NCBI GenBank assembly: GCA_032821775.1
Contig: JAVLRN010000001.1
Span: forward strand, 186,001-250,000
Origin: Sanguinoderma infundibulare
Taxonomy: Eukaryota > Basidiomycota > Agaricomycetes > Polyporales > Polyporaceae
DNA: 64,000 nucleotides
Reading direction: 5' to 3'
The translations under genes and the position numbers were made by a program. Below the pieces are notes generated by a model, which saw only the letters and a program-made list of their open reading frames with translations, made no database searches and was not told the origin of the DNA. Of the stretch, positions 35,677-46,561 are shown piece after piece (within the stretch, counting starts at the first letter, position 1; every line of letters begins with the position of its first letter).

Positions 35677-38600
35677 ATGGCTCCTAACATCCGCCTCAAG
35701 ACCAAGTCCTCCGAGACCCACGCTCACTGCGTTGGTGACGAATGCGTCGCCCTCCTCGATCCGGCACTCTTGGCCGACGACATCGCCATCGAAAATGCCG
35801 TCTGCACCCTCGAGCTCCATCTCTCCAACGCGGGGACAGACAAAGACGAGATCATCACTACCCTCGAGTCAGTCCCCAACCTCCTCGAGTTTGTCCTGTC
35901 TTGTACGTATAACGGCATGCTGCCTCAGACTTCGTCTACTCACGTTTCTGCTAGCCGTCAACGACCATTGTCTCGTTGTCTTCCACGACACAATTATGCA
36001 AAATTTCCCCACAAAGCCAGATGAGTTCGAATCATGCCTCGCTGCCCGCCTCCTCGACCGCTTTTCGCTTTCCCTCATTTTCATACCCTATCCAACTATG
36101 GGTAACACACCCTCATGGATCGTACACCATCGACGGTCTGTGGAGCGCGCCATTTCCCTCCTAAAGATTATTTGTGAACTTGCTTTCCACGACGACGTGA
36201 TCGAGGACGGCGAAGCCTCCGCTCCGTCGTCCCCGACTACTCGGCGCTCCCAGCGAAGCAGATGGCAGCAGTCGCGGCGGGAAAGTCGCGCTTCTGCGCG
36301 CTCCCTCCGCTCTCCTGTCATCGACACCAAGCCTTTTGCAGAATACGGAGTCGATGTTCCAAGGTCCGCCACCGAGTTGGCAGCGATATCTTCCAAGATC
36401 CTCGAAGACCAGAAGGCCATCCTCCAGGTGAGTACCCGTCGCGTTCATTGTGCGTGACTCGTTATCAACGTCTTTCGCAGGATTACGTCTACGCTTTCCG
36501 TCGTGAACCGCATGCCGCGGCCTTCAAGGCTGCTTATCTTGGTGTCCCCCAGCGGGTCGAAGACGATCGTCCCCAAGAGGCTGCTCCTGTAGTGCCATCC
36601 CCTGCGGAAGCTCCGAGCGAGGCCGACGCTGCTCCCGTGTACCCGCTCGTCCAGCCAATGAAAGCGGCCGTCTACTTCGACAGCGTTGACGGGTTCGGCG
36701 AGTGGCGCATTATCATCGGCGCCCGAGGTATCCGCGATCTTCGCCAGGCGCGAAAGCGGGACCCCAAAGGGTTCCAGATAATCGTAAAGAAGATGAAGTG
36801 AGCCACAAATCATGCTGAACTGTAACAGTGATCACTCACCCACCGCTGCAGGGAGCTCTCCAACGGTCACTTCACCGACGACAACCACAAGCAGCTCCTG
36901 GGCCAGGATGTTCCAGTTCCGATCTATGAGGCGAAAATGACGGGTGATACGCGACTCGTGGTGCGTGACATACTCGGGTATGCAATCCATAATTTCACTG
37001 ACACTTCGATAGTACCGCATACACTGCGCTCCGGACTTCGAGGCCAATGTACGTTTGTTATTCGATTCCCCACGGTTCTCACGCTCATCAAATTCACAGG
37101 CGGCCGGGGAGCGACAAGGTTAGGGAGGATTTTGAATCATGGTGTCCTGCAAGACTGACCGCAGCCTGGTGCCGCGACAGTCATCCTGGTCTACGGCATT
37201 TTTACGCACACCCAGATTGACCGCAAGTACGCGGTATGGGACCACATGGGCCAGTACCTTGCTAGGATGGGGCCGGAGTACCGCAAACGGTGCGTACCAG
37301 CGTGTTGCGCATGAGCCACTCTTCCTGACTGTGCCCTACCCCCATAGCTGTGTTGTCCGAAAGAAGGTTACGACTCGGCGCGGGGACCACGTTGTGCTTC
37401 CAGAGATGTTCGATGTCGCTTCGGCGTCGGAGGAGGCTCAAGCCGCTTCTCCGGACATCGTGGGTTTGAGCAAGGAGGACATGGAGCAGGTGCGTCGACT
37501 GGATTCATTTATCGGATGGTCGCTCATCGCATGCATCGTTAGCTCAATTCCCTAATTCTGTACGTATCTCCCGTGCGCGTGACGCGGACCGTGATTGACG
37601 CACCCGGGCCTTAGGGTGAATTCGAAGTTCGTCACGTTCTCTCAAGTAAGCGTGCTGCGTGCCTGCGGTATCACGGAGGGATGCATAACTGAATCGGCAT
37701 GCACAGGCTCTATTGAATAGCATTTTGGTCGACCAAGACTTCACCCACGTATTCGATGTGTCGTATGTGTCAAGGGGTTCCATGTGGTATCGTTGTGCTA
37801 ATGTATTTGTAGTCTTCGCGAGAAGGAAATCATCGAGCACACATCATCGTGCTTTGTTCTCGGTATGGCATTCTATCTCACTCCATGCTAACAGTGCTGG
37901 TGAACCTGATCCATTTCCGAACTCTAGGCCGAAGCGGGACTGGGTAGGTCTCTGCTCGCCTCCACACTTCGTAGTTCCCTCAGGCTGATCGTGCACAGGA
38001 AAACCACGGCCATGGTCTTCAAGATCCTCGGAATCCAGCGGACCTGGCAAACGTCATTCAAAGACACAATGCCGCAGCCCCGCCAGCTTTTTGTCACGAA
38101 GTCCCGCTTCCTCGCCGAGAAAGTCGAAGAGTACTTCTCGAAGCTGCTCCAATCTCTCGCCACCGCTAAGCTCTCCCCCGCCGAGCTGAAGGAAATGGCC
38201 TCGCGAGAACAGGGGCAGACCCGCAGACCGCTCATGCTCGATGCCGACGAAGAGCTGTTTTGGAGAAGTGACCTCCCGCAACGGTATGGAGCCCTCGAGG
38301 AGCACCATTTCCCCATGTTCTCGACGTTCGATCATGTAAGTCCTATTACATGGGTGGTGGGTACCGGTTGAAACGACGTGACCTGACGTTTCCGTATCCT
38401 CAGCTGTGTCGCTTGCTCGACCGCGAGTTCAAGCACATCCTCGAGCGATTGGAGAAGGAGCACGTGGTCTCTGCCATCATAAGAGACGTTCTCCAAAAGA
38501 AGCGCAGCGACCGCTCAGGAGGATACACGTCATATTCCGACCGCCGCCGTGACCAGTTGGTCGACTTTGCCAAGTTCGCGAACACGTACTGGCGGCACTT

Positions 38601-38876
38601 CCCCCAGGACCTCGTTAAGGATTTGAGTGAGTTCTTGCCAGGGAATACCTCGACGGTTGACACATCTGATGTGACGTTTTGTAGACGCGGATCTCGTCTT
38701 CAGCGAATTCATAGGTGCGTGCGGCTATTACTTGCTGGGTCCCTGATCGATGACGATACCTGCCAATAATAGGGCTCATCAAAGGGTCCGAAGACGCATT
38801 GAAATTCGAAGAGGGCCACCTGCACGAGGAAGCGTACCTGCAGTGGCACTCGTCACCGAACTCGACGCCGGCGTAG
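35677..38876 (+). pseudogene. UvrD/TRANK1-type helicase, 3'-truncated copy A1
   Basis: Spliced as in the complete copy, 21,785 bp to the right: 35677-35902, 35955-36427, 36481-36797, 36852-36960, 37013-37048, 37100-37118, 37181-37289, 37348-37489, 37543-37559, 37615-37645, 37707-37762, 37813-37862, 37928-37943, 37999-38335, 38404-38626, 38685-38714, 38773-38876. The frame is open throughout, about 764 residues. It carries EYGVDVPRSATELAA, the VYGIFTHTQIDRK region and a complete Walker A (GRSGTGKTT). Homology stops at 38819 inside the codons for EEGH. The frame then continues 18 codons into unrelated DNA (LHEEAYLQWHSSPNSTPA) and stops at 38874-38876. Walker B and motifs III-VI are absent, so no helicase activity is expected. 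The 5' region upstream is shared with the intact copy, so transcription is plausible. Confidence 0.85.
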
Positions 38877-38896
38877 AGCAGGGCGCGGGCGCGCAT
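38820..38896 (-). pseudogene. WSC-like domain fragment at the A1/B1 junction
   Basis: The minus strand reads ALLYAGVEFGDECHC, which fits the core of a WSC carbohydrate-binding domain (YAGVE-x-G-x-E-C-x-C). A possible donor (gtacgc) follows. Only about 25 residues remain, because the segment begins exactly where helicase homology ends. Its antisense supplies the extra tail of the truncated helicase. Confidence 0.5.
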
Positions 38897-38995
38897 GTAC
38901 GTATCCAGCAGATCAATACATTTGTTTCGCGGCTGATATCTGTGCTGAAATCTCCCGGATCGATCATTTGCCTCTGTACTCTTAGAGGGGACTGT

Positions 38996-39036
38996 ATTGG
39001 AGACGCCTGCATTGGAGACGCCTGCATTGGAGATGG
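38996..39036. repeat. 15-bp minisatellite, two full copies
   Basis: The unit attggagacgcctgc occurs at 38996-39010 and 39011-39025, followed by a partial copy. The second array unit has three copies, which accounts for the 15-bp difference between the two unit lengths. Confidence 0.95.
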
Positions 39037-39698
39037 AGGGCTGGACGGGGGCATAGTTGAGACAGACTTTCGGAGGGCGGTACTCGAGTTGGGGCGGTGG
39101 ATTGGACGTGGAGAACCTGTCTGGGGGAGGAGATAGTCGCCTCTCAGAGGGAGCGAGGTTTGAGTTGGGGATGCCGAGGGAGAGGTAGTCTTGTGCTCAG
39201 AGGGAGGAGGGCGGTCAGAGTCGGATTCTCGGGGGACCAGACATTTTAATTGAGCGGAGGATATTCTAAAGACATACGCATGAGATATACAAACGTACAG
39301 CGTGCGATCTACGACCGAAAAGAAACAAATGAGCCCGCCACGGCCGCAGAAATACGGCCGAGTCCACGGGCGCCTATCTACTCGTACAAGCGAGAGGCGA
39401 CACAGCTCTCCTTCCACTGCACGCCACCACCTCCGCGACTCCGTCTCTCGCCGCTGCTGCTTATTCTTGTCAAATTGCGACTCTGTGGGCTTTGGAGAGG
39501 TCAGAACTTGTGCTGGACTTGACTTGGGACTCACTGGGCTGGCCTGCTTCTGCTCCGACATGCGCCTGAAATCGCCTCAAAGGGATAACTCTTGTTCACC
39601 GAGCTCCTGGAGCCCTTTCGGCAGTACAGGCCCTGGAGCGTTGATGCGACGTTGAGGAGTGCCGAGAGTCCAGAGGTTGTTCGGCGACCCAATACTGA

Positions 39699-39920
39699 GT
39701 GCGAGAGACTGCGGTGCCGGTACAATTGAGGTGCATGCGCCTGTGCGAGGGTCGGGTCCCCAAGGAGACGTTCGGCGTGAAGGCGTTCAGCATGGAGGAA
39801 GAAAAGGGCAGCGTCGACTACTACGCCGTCGTGCACAGACTGAAGGAGAAGATCTCGGCAGGTGTAGCCCAGAAGACTCGATGGTCTGTCGTGGATCATG
39901 ATGCACTCGGGAGCCTTGCA
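39699..39920 (+). other. Unrecognised coding-like segment in B1
   Basis: The plus strand reads MRLCEGRVPKETFGVKAFSM, then YYAVVHRLKEKISAGVAQKT and WSVVDHDALGSLAG, before a donor-like gtgcgt. The composition looks like real protein, but no start, end or family could be fixed. A duplicate lies at 50599-50820. Confidence 0.3.
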
Positions 39921-39974
39921 GGTGCGTCTTTATGCCTACAAGGATACGTCAGGTTCAGGTTTGCGAAAGCACAA

Positions 39975-40364
39975 TGTCAACAACTCACTGCTTCGGAATA
40001 AAGGCCAGCGCGTCCTCGAGCGGGAGGTCCTTGAGCGTGAGCTTGAATGGCGCTTCCTCGAGAGACTCCAGGAAGGCGGGGTCTGGAGGCGGCCTCGGCC
40101 TCGGCCTTGGGGGATGTAGATCTGGCTGCTGTTGTTGGGCTTGGCTTGGTAGGTGCGGATGACGGTGAGGAGCTCGGCGTAGTCACACTTGGGGGTGAAG
40201 ACGGAGTTGAGGAAGCGGAGGGACATGGCGTAGAGGTCAAAGTTGCCATGGAAGGAGGGCGGGGAAGGCGCGTCGGTCGTCTTGTTGGGCTTCTGCACAT
40301 ATGCGTTCAGTGAGGGAAGAAGACGGGGTAAGACTGTTGGACTCACGGGCTGTGACTCAGACAT
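39975..40364 (-). pseudogene. Unrecognised protein gene with apparent frameshift in a hexamer repeat
   Basis: The ATG at 40364 gives MSESQP. An intron (gtgagt to tgtgcag) joins it to KPNKTTDAPSPPSFHGNFDL, YAMSLRFLNSVFTPKCDYAE and AKPNNSSQIYIP. The frame then changes within the run ggcctcggcctcggccttgg (about 40086-40110) to one reading DPAFLESLEEAPFKLTLKD, LPLEDALAFIPKQ. Both parts look genuinely coding, so a length change in the hexamer run probably broke the gene. The family is unknown. An identical second copy is at 50875-51264, including the lesion. Confidence 0.45.
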
Positions 40365-41133
40365 GCGGCGCTCTGGTGATGGCAGGAGTTCGGGTTGGGG
40401 CTGGCGACAGCGGCGAGGGCAAGAAGGAGACAGGCCGGGGGAGAAGCTGGTCCCGGGTCGCAAAGCGACGCACTTCTCCCAGACGACTCCCGCAAGACCC
40501 GTCAAGTCTCCCGGCCGGGACATTAAAAATTGTCCCGGCTGGGAGATATGTGTCTCGCCTCGAGCGGTCAGTAATTCATGTCAACGGCTGACACAAAACA
40601 TTCCGAGGGCGACCACCAGAAGCAACACCGCGTCCCAGAGCAACCCATATCTCCCGGATGACTTCAGAATGCGTGCATCAAGTCTTCCAGCCCCATGACG
40701 GTTATTCCCTGCATGGAGCATGGGAATAGCCTTTCAGGACTGAGAGACTTGACGTGTCTGTCTGAGGACGTCCGGGAGCAATATGTTTCGCTTTGCAACG
40801 CGCTCGGGAGCTCCAGAACATGCAACATCAGTATTTTCCACTCAAATGCGATGCTCACATGCGCACACAGCTCGGGGAAGTTCTGCACCACCGCCCCGAT
40901 CCTCCAGCGCAACCGCGTCTTCCCCGACATCAAACGTCAGAAGCGAAGACAATCGTGGTCACGGAGCAGGCCATCAAGGAGCTCCCGCATGCGATCTCTA
41001 TGAACCGGCCTATCCCTGAAGACTTTGACAGCAGCTGCAAGCAGCTCAACGGCCCACCATGAATGCCGGGGCTGACGACACTTGGCCATGGCCATGAGAA
41101 TCTACAGCAGAAGGGCGAGATTGTGGCACTCAC

Positions 41134-41834
41134 TATCGCATAGCAGTTCACAAGCTCTTTCATTGCCGTCTCGAACGACTCCAAGTCTTCGGCATAACAC
41201 CATAAATGGCACAGCTCCTCGAATGCATCAAATATCGTCTTCAACCTAATCTTCCGTGTGAGGATCTGCATTGACAGAGGAGGTAAAGTGATACGTACTC
41301 TGTTTGTGGCGTCACATTGCAGAGCATCAAACTCAGGCAGAGCTCCGGAAAACTGGCCTAGGATAAATACGGGACGCAGTAAAGGCTTGAATTGATTCAC
41401 AGACACTCACAGGGTTGCAAAGCGCAGGGCCTGCCACGAGTAGAGCTCTGGCGCGAAGATGTGGGTGGGGGGAAGACGGAGGAGCTGCACGCGCCACGCT
41501 CAACCTCAGGGATACCTTGGCCTAATCTGTCATGAGAACTCACGTAGAAGCAGTGGATGAGGTCTGCAGCTGTGACCCAGAGGTCATAACGTCCTGCGGG
41601 CCTGTACAGGAACTTGCTGGTCGTGCACGTGTCAAAGGTGATAATGTTGAAGTTGGCGTTCAGGCGAGGATCGTCCAGTTGGGGATGGAGCCAGGTGTGG
41701 TCGAGAAAGAGCGGATGGAGCATGACCAGGGTTGGCTTCTCGGGATCGAAGCCGCTGACGTTCTGCGAAGCGGCGTTGGTGGTGTACCATATGGATGCAT
41801 AGTCGTCAGAAGAGATGAGGTCGACGTAGGGCAT
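41134..41834 (-). pseudogene. Alpha/beta-hydrolase, C-terminally truncated (copy in B1)
   Basis: The start ATG is at 41834 (MPYVDLISSDDYASIWYTTN). Exons: 41834-41544, 41484-41411, 41352-41299, 41245-41134. The translation includes PTLVMLHPLFLDHTWLHPQ (the strand carrying the oxyanion-hole region), NFNIITFDT, PPTHIFAPELYSWQALRF and FPELCLSLMLCNVTPQTE, then LKTIFDAFEELCHLWCYAED. These are typical of an agaricomycete alpha/beta-hydrolase group. The usual nucleophile-elbow G-x-S-x-G is not seen (A-P-E-L-Y-S-W-Q-A occupies that place), and after ETAMKELVNCYAIV the rest of the domain, with the expected catalytic Asp and His, is missing. The reading continues into unrelated sequence with a stop near 40937. 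Substrate unknown. Confidence 0.65.
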
Positions 41835-41839
41835 GGCTG

Positions 41840-42590
41840 GGACTGCGGGACTCAGGACAGAGGGACGGCAGGGCGGGCGATGCAGGAGACGACTCTACAC
41901 AACATGTGCATGAGCAGAGCAGAGCAGAGCGATGGCCGAGTGCGCGTACGCGGGGTGTGTGCCTAAGCAAACGCAAAGGATCAATACACGCTCGGATGAT
42001 GACAGTATGTCACGCAATGATGAATTATGAGATGGTCCGAGCACTTCCTCCCACGTATCATCTGGGTCTCGAACCCCACCGCAGTTGATTTACACACGCC
42101 GTGGATCACTCAATGTCACAAATCTAAAATATGATCCCATCCGAGCAAGCGACAACCACGGACGGTGGCCCAGCCACAGTCTCCCATTCAACATATGATC
42201 CAGAGCGTCGGGCCCGCCCACACCATACACAACAGTAAACACCACTCACCCGCTGTTCCGCCCGTGTCCAATTTCGCTTACTGCTCTGTGTTCCGGGCGC
42301 AGCATCCGAGTCCGTCGCGTCGGCAACTTCACCCTGATCTCCCGAGTGTGATCTTGATGTCATATTGCGCCAGAACGCTGTTCGCGGGGGCCGAGAGAGT
42401 CGACGAGGTTCTACGGAGCGTCGTACGACACTGTACTAAGCCCCCGAATGTTCCTAGTCAGCCGTCCTGTCGCCGTGCAATTGTCAGCGCATCGCGAATG
42501 TTCCCTTTCGGTGACGACTTCTTCCCAGCAACGGCCTTCACTGAGGTAACAACCAATGATTGGCATCGCCATCATACTCGCAAGCGATTC
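41840..42590. other. No gene seen in this part of B1
   Basis: Only short frames on both strands. The same sequence recurs at 52740-53490. Confidence 0.35.
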
Positions 42591-42619
42591 TATCTAGAAA
42601 TGGTCTTTGTAAGATGGAT

Positions 42620-42802
42620 GATCGAGATCGTAGAAATGACAGTTGCTTCCAGCCACTCCAAGAGCTCGAAGTACAGCACGGAGCGGTCGAACATGTCCAT
42701 GAGGGAGTCGTTGCGCAGGAGCTGGCTGCTAACAAAGTTGAACTGTTGACGGAGGTGCGCGAGCGTGACCGGATGGGGGAGGAAGTCGCTGTCAAAGTGC
42801 AC
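42620..42802 (-). pseudogene. Unrecognised protein fragment in B1
   Basis: The minus strand reads HFDSDFLPHPVTLAHLRQQF, NFVSSQLLRNDSLMDMFDRS and VLYFELLEWLE, clearly protein-like and helical, before the frame degenerates. It resembles a conserved exon of a large agaricomycete protein that I cannot name with confidence. A duplicate lies at 53520-53702. Confidence 0.4.
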
Positions 42803-43099
42803 GGTGCTTTCTCGCTGGCGCCCTTGAAACTGCGATCAAACCGCGCATTTCCCCACTGCACCCACCAGCAGCCGAAGCCCTCGCGATCATCGCGGCCAGT
42901 GTCGAGGAGCGTACGACGCTCGGTTTCATTGCGTGAGGGAGCCCTGCAGGGAGAGACAGAGCGGATGTCAGTGGTTTGCCCGCCCGACGAAAAACATTCA
43001 CGCCCACTCGTACCGCTTCGTTTCGACAAATAATCGCGCACGCGCGCAACTCGGCTGACTCGTCTGAAGTCTCCTCGGGCACCGAACAGCTGTACGAAA

Positions 43100-44090
43100 C
43101 CAAATTCCAGGAATCAAGAAATTAGGTCCGGTCCGGCAGAGAGGCGACCGCGCATTCCGAGCGTATTTCAAAATCGCGTCAACGAGCAGGCGAACGGTCT
43201 GGGATGATGCTGCGGTGCCTAGAAATCATCGCATAATGATTCGAGGGCGGGCGGAGAACCGTGAGAGGCGGAAGGGTTGTCATTGATCGTCTTTGCATGC
43301 CCACCCGAGCCAAGCTCCCGGATGTTCCTTCGCCGCTATTCTGTCACCGCGGTGACGTTCGTGCGTCGTTGGAGGGTCTCTTCTTCTGCCTGGATGGTCG
43401 GGTTGGATGAGGGTTTCAATGGGTAAGACGAGGAGACGCACCCTGAGAATCTCGGATCCACGCCAGGACTCCCTAATGCATCATTCAGAGTTGCAACATC
43501 CGTCGTGTCCACCTACTATTTGTTGCACGATCGCTGTAGGGTTTGAAAAGTCATGTTAAACAGCCAAGATGACCGCCGAGGGCGGAGGAGGGGCGGGAGA
43601 GCAGATGCGCCGCCCGGGCCCGCCCACCGACGAAAACCGCCAAGACAGAATTTTCAAAATGTCGTCCAGAGACAGTACAAACGCTTCAAACGCGTTGTAA
43701 AAGATCCCCCGAGCCCGTAGAAACAGTCCGCTCGGCCATCCGACAAGAGCTGAGGGCGGGAGAGGGCGTACATTCTCGACCGCCATGGAATCGCGTCAAA
43801 AACACGATTTTACGAACCTCTTTGAACCGCCGTGTAAACTGCATCGAGGGTCTAGAAACATGTTCAAGTCGATAATAGACTTGATTTCTAAACGAATAGA
43901 GACATACAACGTAAGTTACGACAAAACTTGGGGGTCCCGACCTTCAATATTCCACCTCTCCCGCTCTGAAACGGTCGTATCCACGCCGAATCGCACATTC
44001 TAGCTTCGCGAACATTGCTCGATGCCGCGACAATCGACGCCAGGCCCGTCCGAGGCAGAATCCAAAAAGTTGAAAATCGTCGTACTAGGG
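43100..44090. other. No recognisable gene in this part of B1
   Basis: Short frames only. A plus-strand ATG at 44022 opens a 58-codon frame (MPRQSTPGPSEAESKK) that runs into the 310-bp repeat, with no support as a gene. Duplicated at 54000-54990. Confidence 0.3.
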
Positions 44091-44099
44091 TCCGCCTCC

Positions 44100-44670
44100 T
44101 TGGGCAGCAAACTCGAAACAGCTTCGACGGCCGCACCGACGAGTGCAGATGGTGCGGACGTGTTCTGGAATCCTCGAAAGCCAGTTCAGCACATGTGAAT
44201 AGTCGGCGTTCGGGAGATATGACACATTTTCTGGGGGCGGCGGCCGAGCATCCACCGCGACCAAGGCCAGAACTCATCCCCGCCACGACGACGGTTGGAT
44301 GGCGTTCGTAGAGGACGTAAGCCATTCTGTGATCACCGTTTGATGGCGAGGCGATGGTCCTATCGGGGCGCAATTGCGAAATTTGGTGGGCAGGGCGGGC
44401 CGCGCGCCCTTGGGCAGCATGTTCGAAACAGCTTGTACGGCCGCCATGACGAATGCTGATGGTGGGGAGGAGTCCCAGGATTCCAGAATGCCTGTTCGAC
44501 ACGCGTGGATGGGCGGCGTTCGGGTGATACGATGCGTTTTCTTGGGGCGGCGGCCGAGCATCCGCCGCGACCGAGGCCAGAACTCATCCCCGCCATGCCG
44601 ATGGTTGGATGGCGTTTGTAGAGGACGTAGGCCGTTCTGTGATCGCCGTTTGATGGCGGTGCGATGGTCC
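44100..44670. repeat. Internal tandem repeat, 310-bp period, two diverged copies
   Basis: 44100-44360 and 44410-44670 align end to end (both begin ttgggcagca and end gcgatggtcc) with visible divergence, so the duplication predates the 10.9-kb array. Open frames cross the repeat on the minus strand (for example HRMAYVLYERHPT and HRTAYVLYKRHPT), but I cannot tell which frame, if any, is used. Confidence 0.85.
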
Positions 44671-44999
44671 GATTGAGGACGAGAGTCGTGGCTTCGGTTT
44701 CGTCAACTTCGAGAACCACGACGAGGTTCGGCGAGGGCGGGCAGCGACAGAGCTGGCCTACCGGCGGCCACATCCGTGTGTGTTCTGATCTGCAATATTG
44801 ATGGCGGTCAGGGGCGAGAGTAAGCGTGTGTTTGGGATAGGCGGGAGCTGGGAGATGGAGCGCTCGCTTGCGGGAGGCGAGACGGGATGGCAGGGACGCG
44901 AGCGTAATGACGGCCGGGCCTCGGAAACAGACCTGACAGATGGCATGACAGCGAGGGCGAGTCCGCGGTCTGCGCACGGACTCTGATACAGGGTATTAA

Positions 45000-46031
45000 A
45001 AGCTGTAAAGAAAGGGGAAGGATGGCATGAGTGTTGTGCATTGCCCCCCCCCCGCCGTCCGCGTCCTCTGCATCCTCACCTCGTCTTCGTTCACCGCGTA
45101 CGTCCTGACCTCGCATGCGTTCTCCCCGTTGCTGACTGCGTCTTTGTCCCCCACATGCTCATCTTGTGGTGGCCTGGTGGTCCTGGGTGGCGTCGGTCGT
45201 GCCGACTGTCGTCGTCGACGTCCGAACGGGCGGGGGGACAGCGGAGACTGACTTGAAAATGATGGTGTCGAAGGTGAGCGTTTTGATGAGCGTTTGGACG
45301 TAGGCGCGGTGCTGACAGTGCGTATGTGTAGACGATGGGTCGGATTGGGAGACGGAGTGAGTTGACGTACATCAGGACATCGGGGGAGCACGTACCTAGA
45401 TAACTGGTCTCATGCCTGTTCTCGGCATCTGGCACGAAAAGTACACCTTGCGTTAGGGTGCGCACTAAGTGGGCGGGTGACAACAAGCACGCCGCGCCCC
45501 TCTCGCCGGCATACGCGGACCCGAACGGCCTGCCCGCGCAGTGGCGCAAGATGTGCGCGGAGGGCGCGCCCACGGGCGATCCTGACAAAGGTCTGTTATT
45601 TTTGTTTTTGATCATCATTGCGGGGTTCGCTCACCATCTGCGACTCGGCAGTGGGCCGCGAACGTGCTCAACGCGCCCTTGCGCGTGCCGCTCGGCGCGG
45701 GCTCATGGTGCGTTCCGGGGTGTAGGAAGGCGCTTGGCTGATTGAGCGTTCCGGCTGGGGCGACGGTGCATGGGAGTACAGAACGGCAGATATGATGCTG
45801 GAGGACGATAGGCTGGGGGTGATAGGAGGACAGACGACATCTGGTTCATGGGTGACAGCGATCGCAGGTGAGGGCATCTCATGAAGTGAGTCAACGATTG
45901 GGGAAGGGGCATCGTGGCCGGATAGCACAGCAGGCGAGGTGGCGTCGCGAACGCGCCATACGTCATCGGCGGGAAGTGGAAGGAGATCGGCAAGGAGTTC
46001 GAGGAGTGGAAGGATCTCGGGCTGTGTGCAC
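45000..46031. other. Right part of B1 with coding-like remnants
   Basis: A plus-strand stretch at 45460-45590 reads KWAGDNKHAAPLSPAYADPN and QWRKMCAEGAPTGDPDKG, and one at 45960-46030 reads KWKEIGKEFEEWKDLGLCA. Both look like exon remnants of unknown genes. A run of ten C lies at about 45044-45053. Confidence 0.3.
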
Positions 46032-46561
46032 GAGAGAAAGGCTCGAGAGAAAGCGGAGGGAGCAGATTGGGAGCAGATCTTGCATCTGCGTGCCACGTGG
46101 GCGACGTGTTAGAATCGGCGCCTGTCCGGGAAAGGTGATTCGGACAAGGTTCACAGCAGACCACGTCGTGCCCCAGTATCAACAGCGCCCTGGGCTACCG
46201 CAGCACACATCCTGGCGCCCTTTCGGGTCAGATTACATGCAAAATTTCCCAAGGACACAGTCCGCATACGTACGTCGTCACTTTGTGCGAACGCAAGTAT
46301 ATGACGAACGACAGTTTTCACAGGACCAGGATACCGTAGTTTGATAGTGGAAGCACGGATGAATAAAATGGAATTTTGGCGGTACAATTTCTGGACTGCT
46401 GAAGTCAAACCTTGCTCCCCAGAACTCGGTTCATCCCGCCTGAGATGTCCTCGTTTCCACGAACTTTAATATGGGAAGCACCTGAACAGCGTGTTCGTTT
46501 TTCAACTACATCTCCTCATCCTCACCTTTCCTCCACCGCTCACACAAGCATCCCTCTCTGC

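Larger units (their letters stand above)
35147..46031. repeat. Array unit 1 (A1+B1), 10,885 bp
   Basis: First unit of a direct tandem array. Part A1 (35147-38819) holds the promoter region and first 17 exons of a helicase gene; part B1 (38820-46031) holds unrelated broken genes. B1 is nearly identical to B2. A1 differs from A2 at dozens of sites in its first roughly 2 kb, and at few sites after about 37600. Confidence 0.95.

Noticed and set aside
37100..37130. A ggttaggga string resembling telomeric repeat
   Set aside because: A single occurrence inside a helicase intron start; no array of the unit anywhere in the window.
40695..41060. Plus-strand frames opposite the hydrolase tail (for example KTIVVTEQAIKELPHAISMN)
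   Set aside because: Protein-like in part, but with no start, splice support or family, and lying beyond the hydrolase break; not enough to call a gene.
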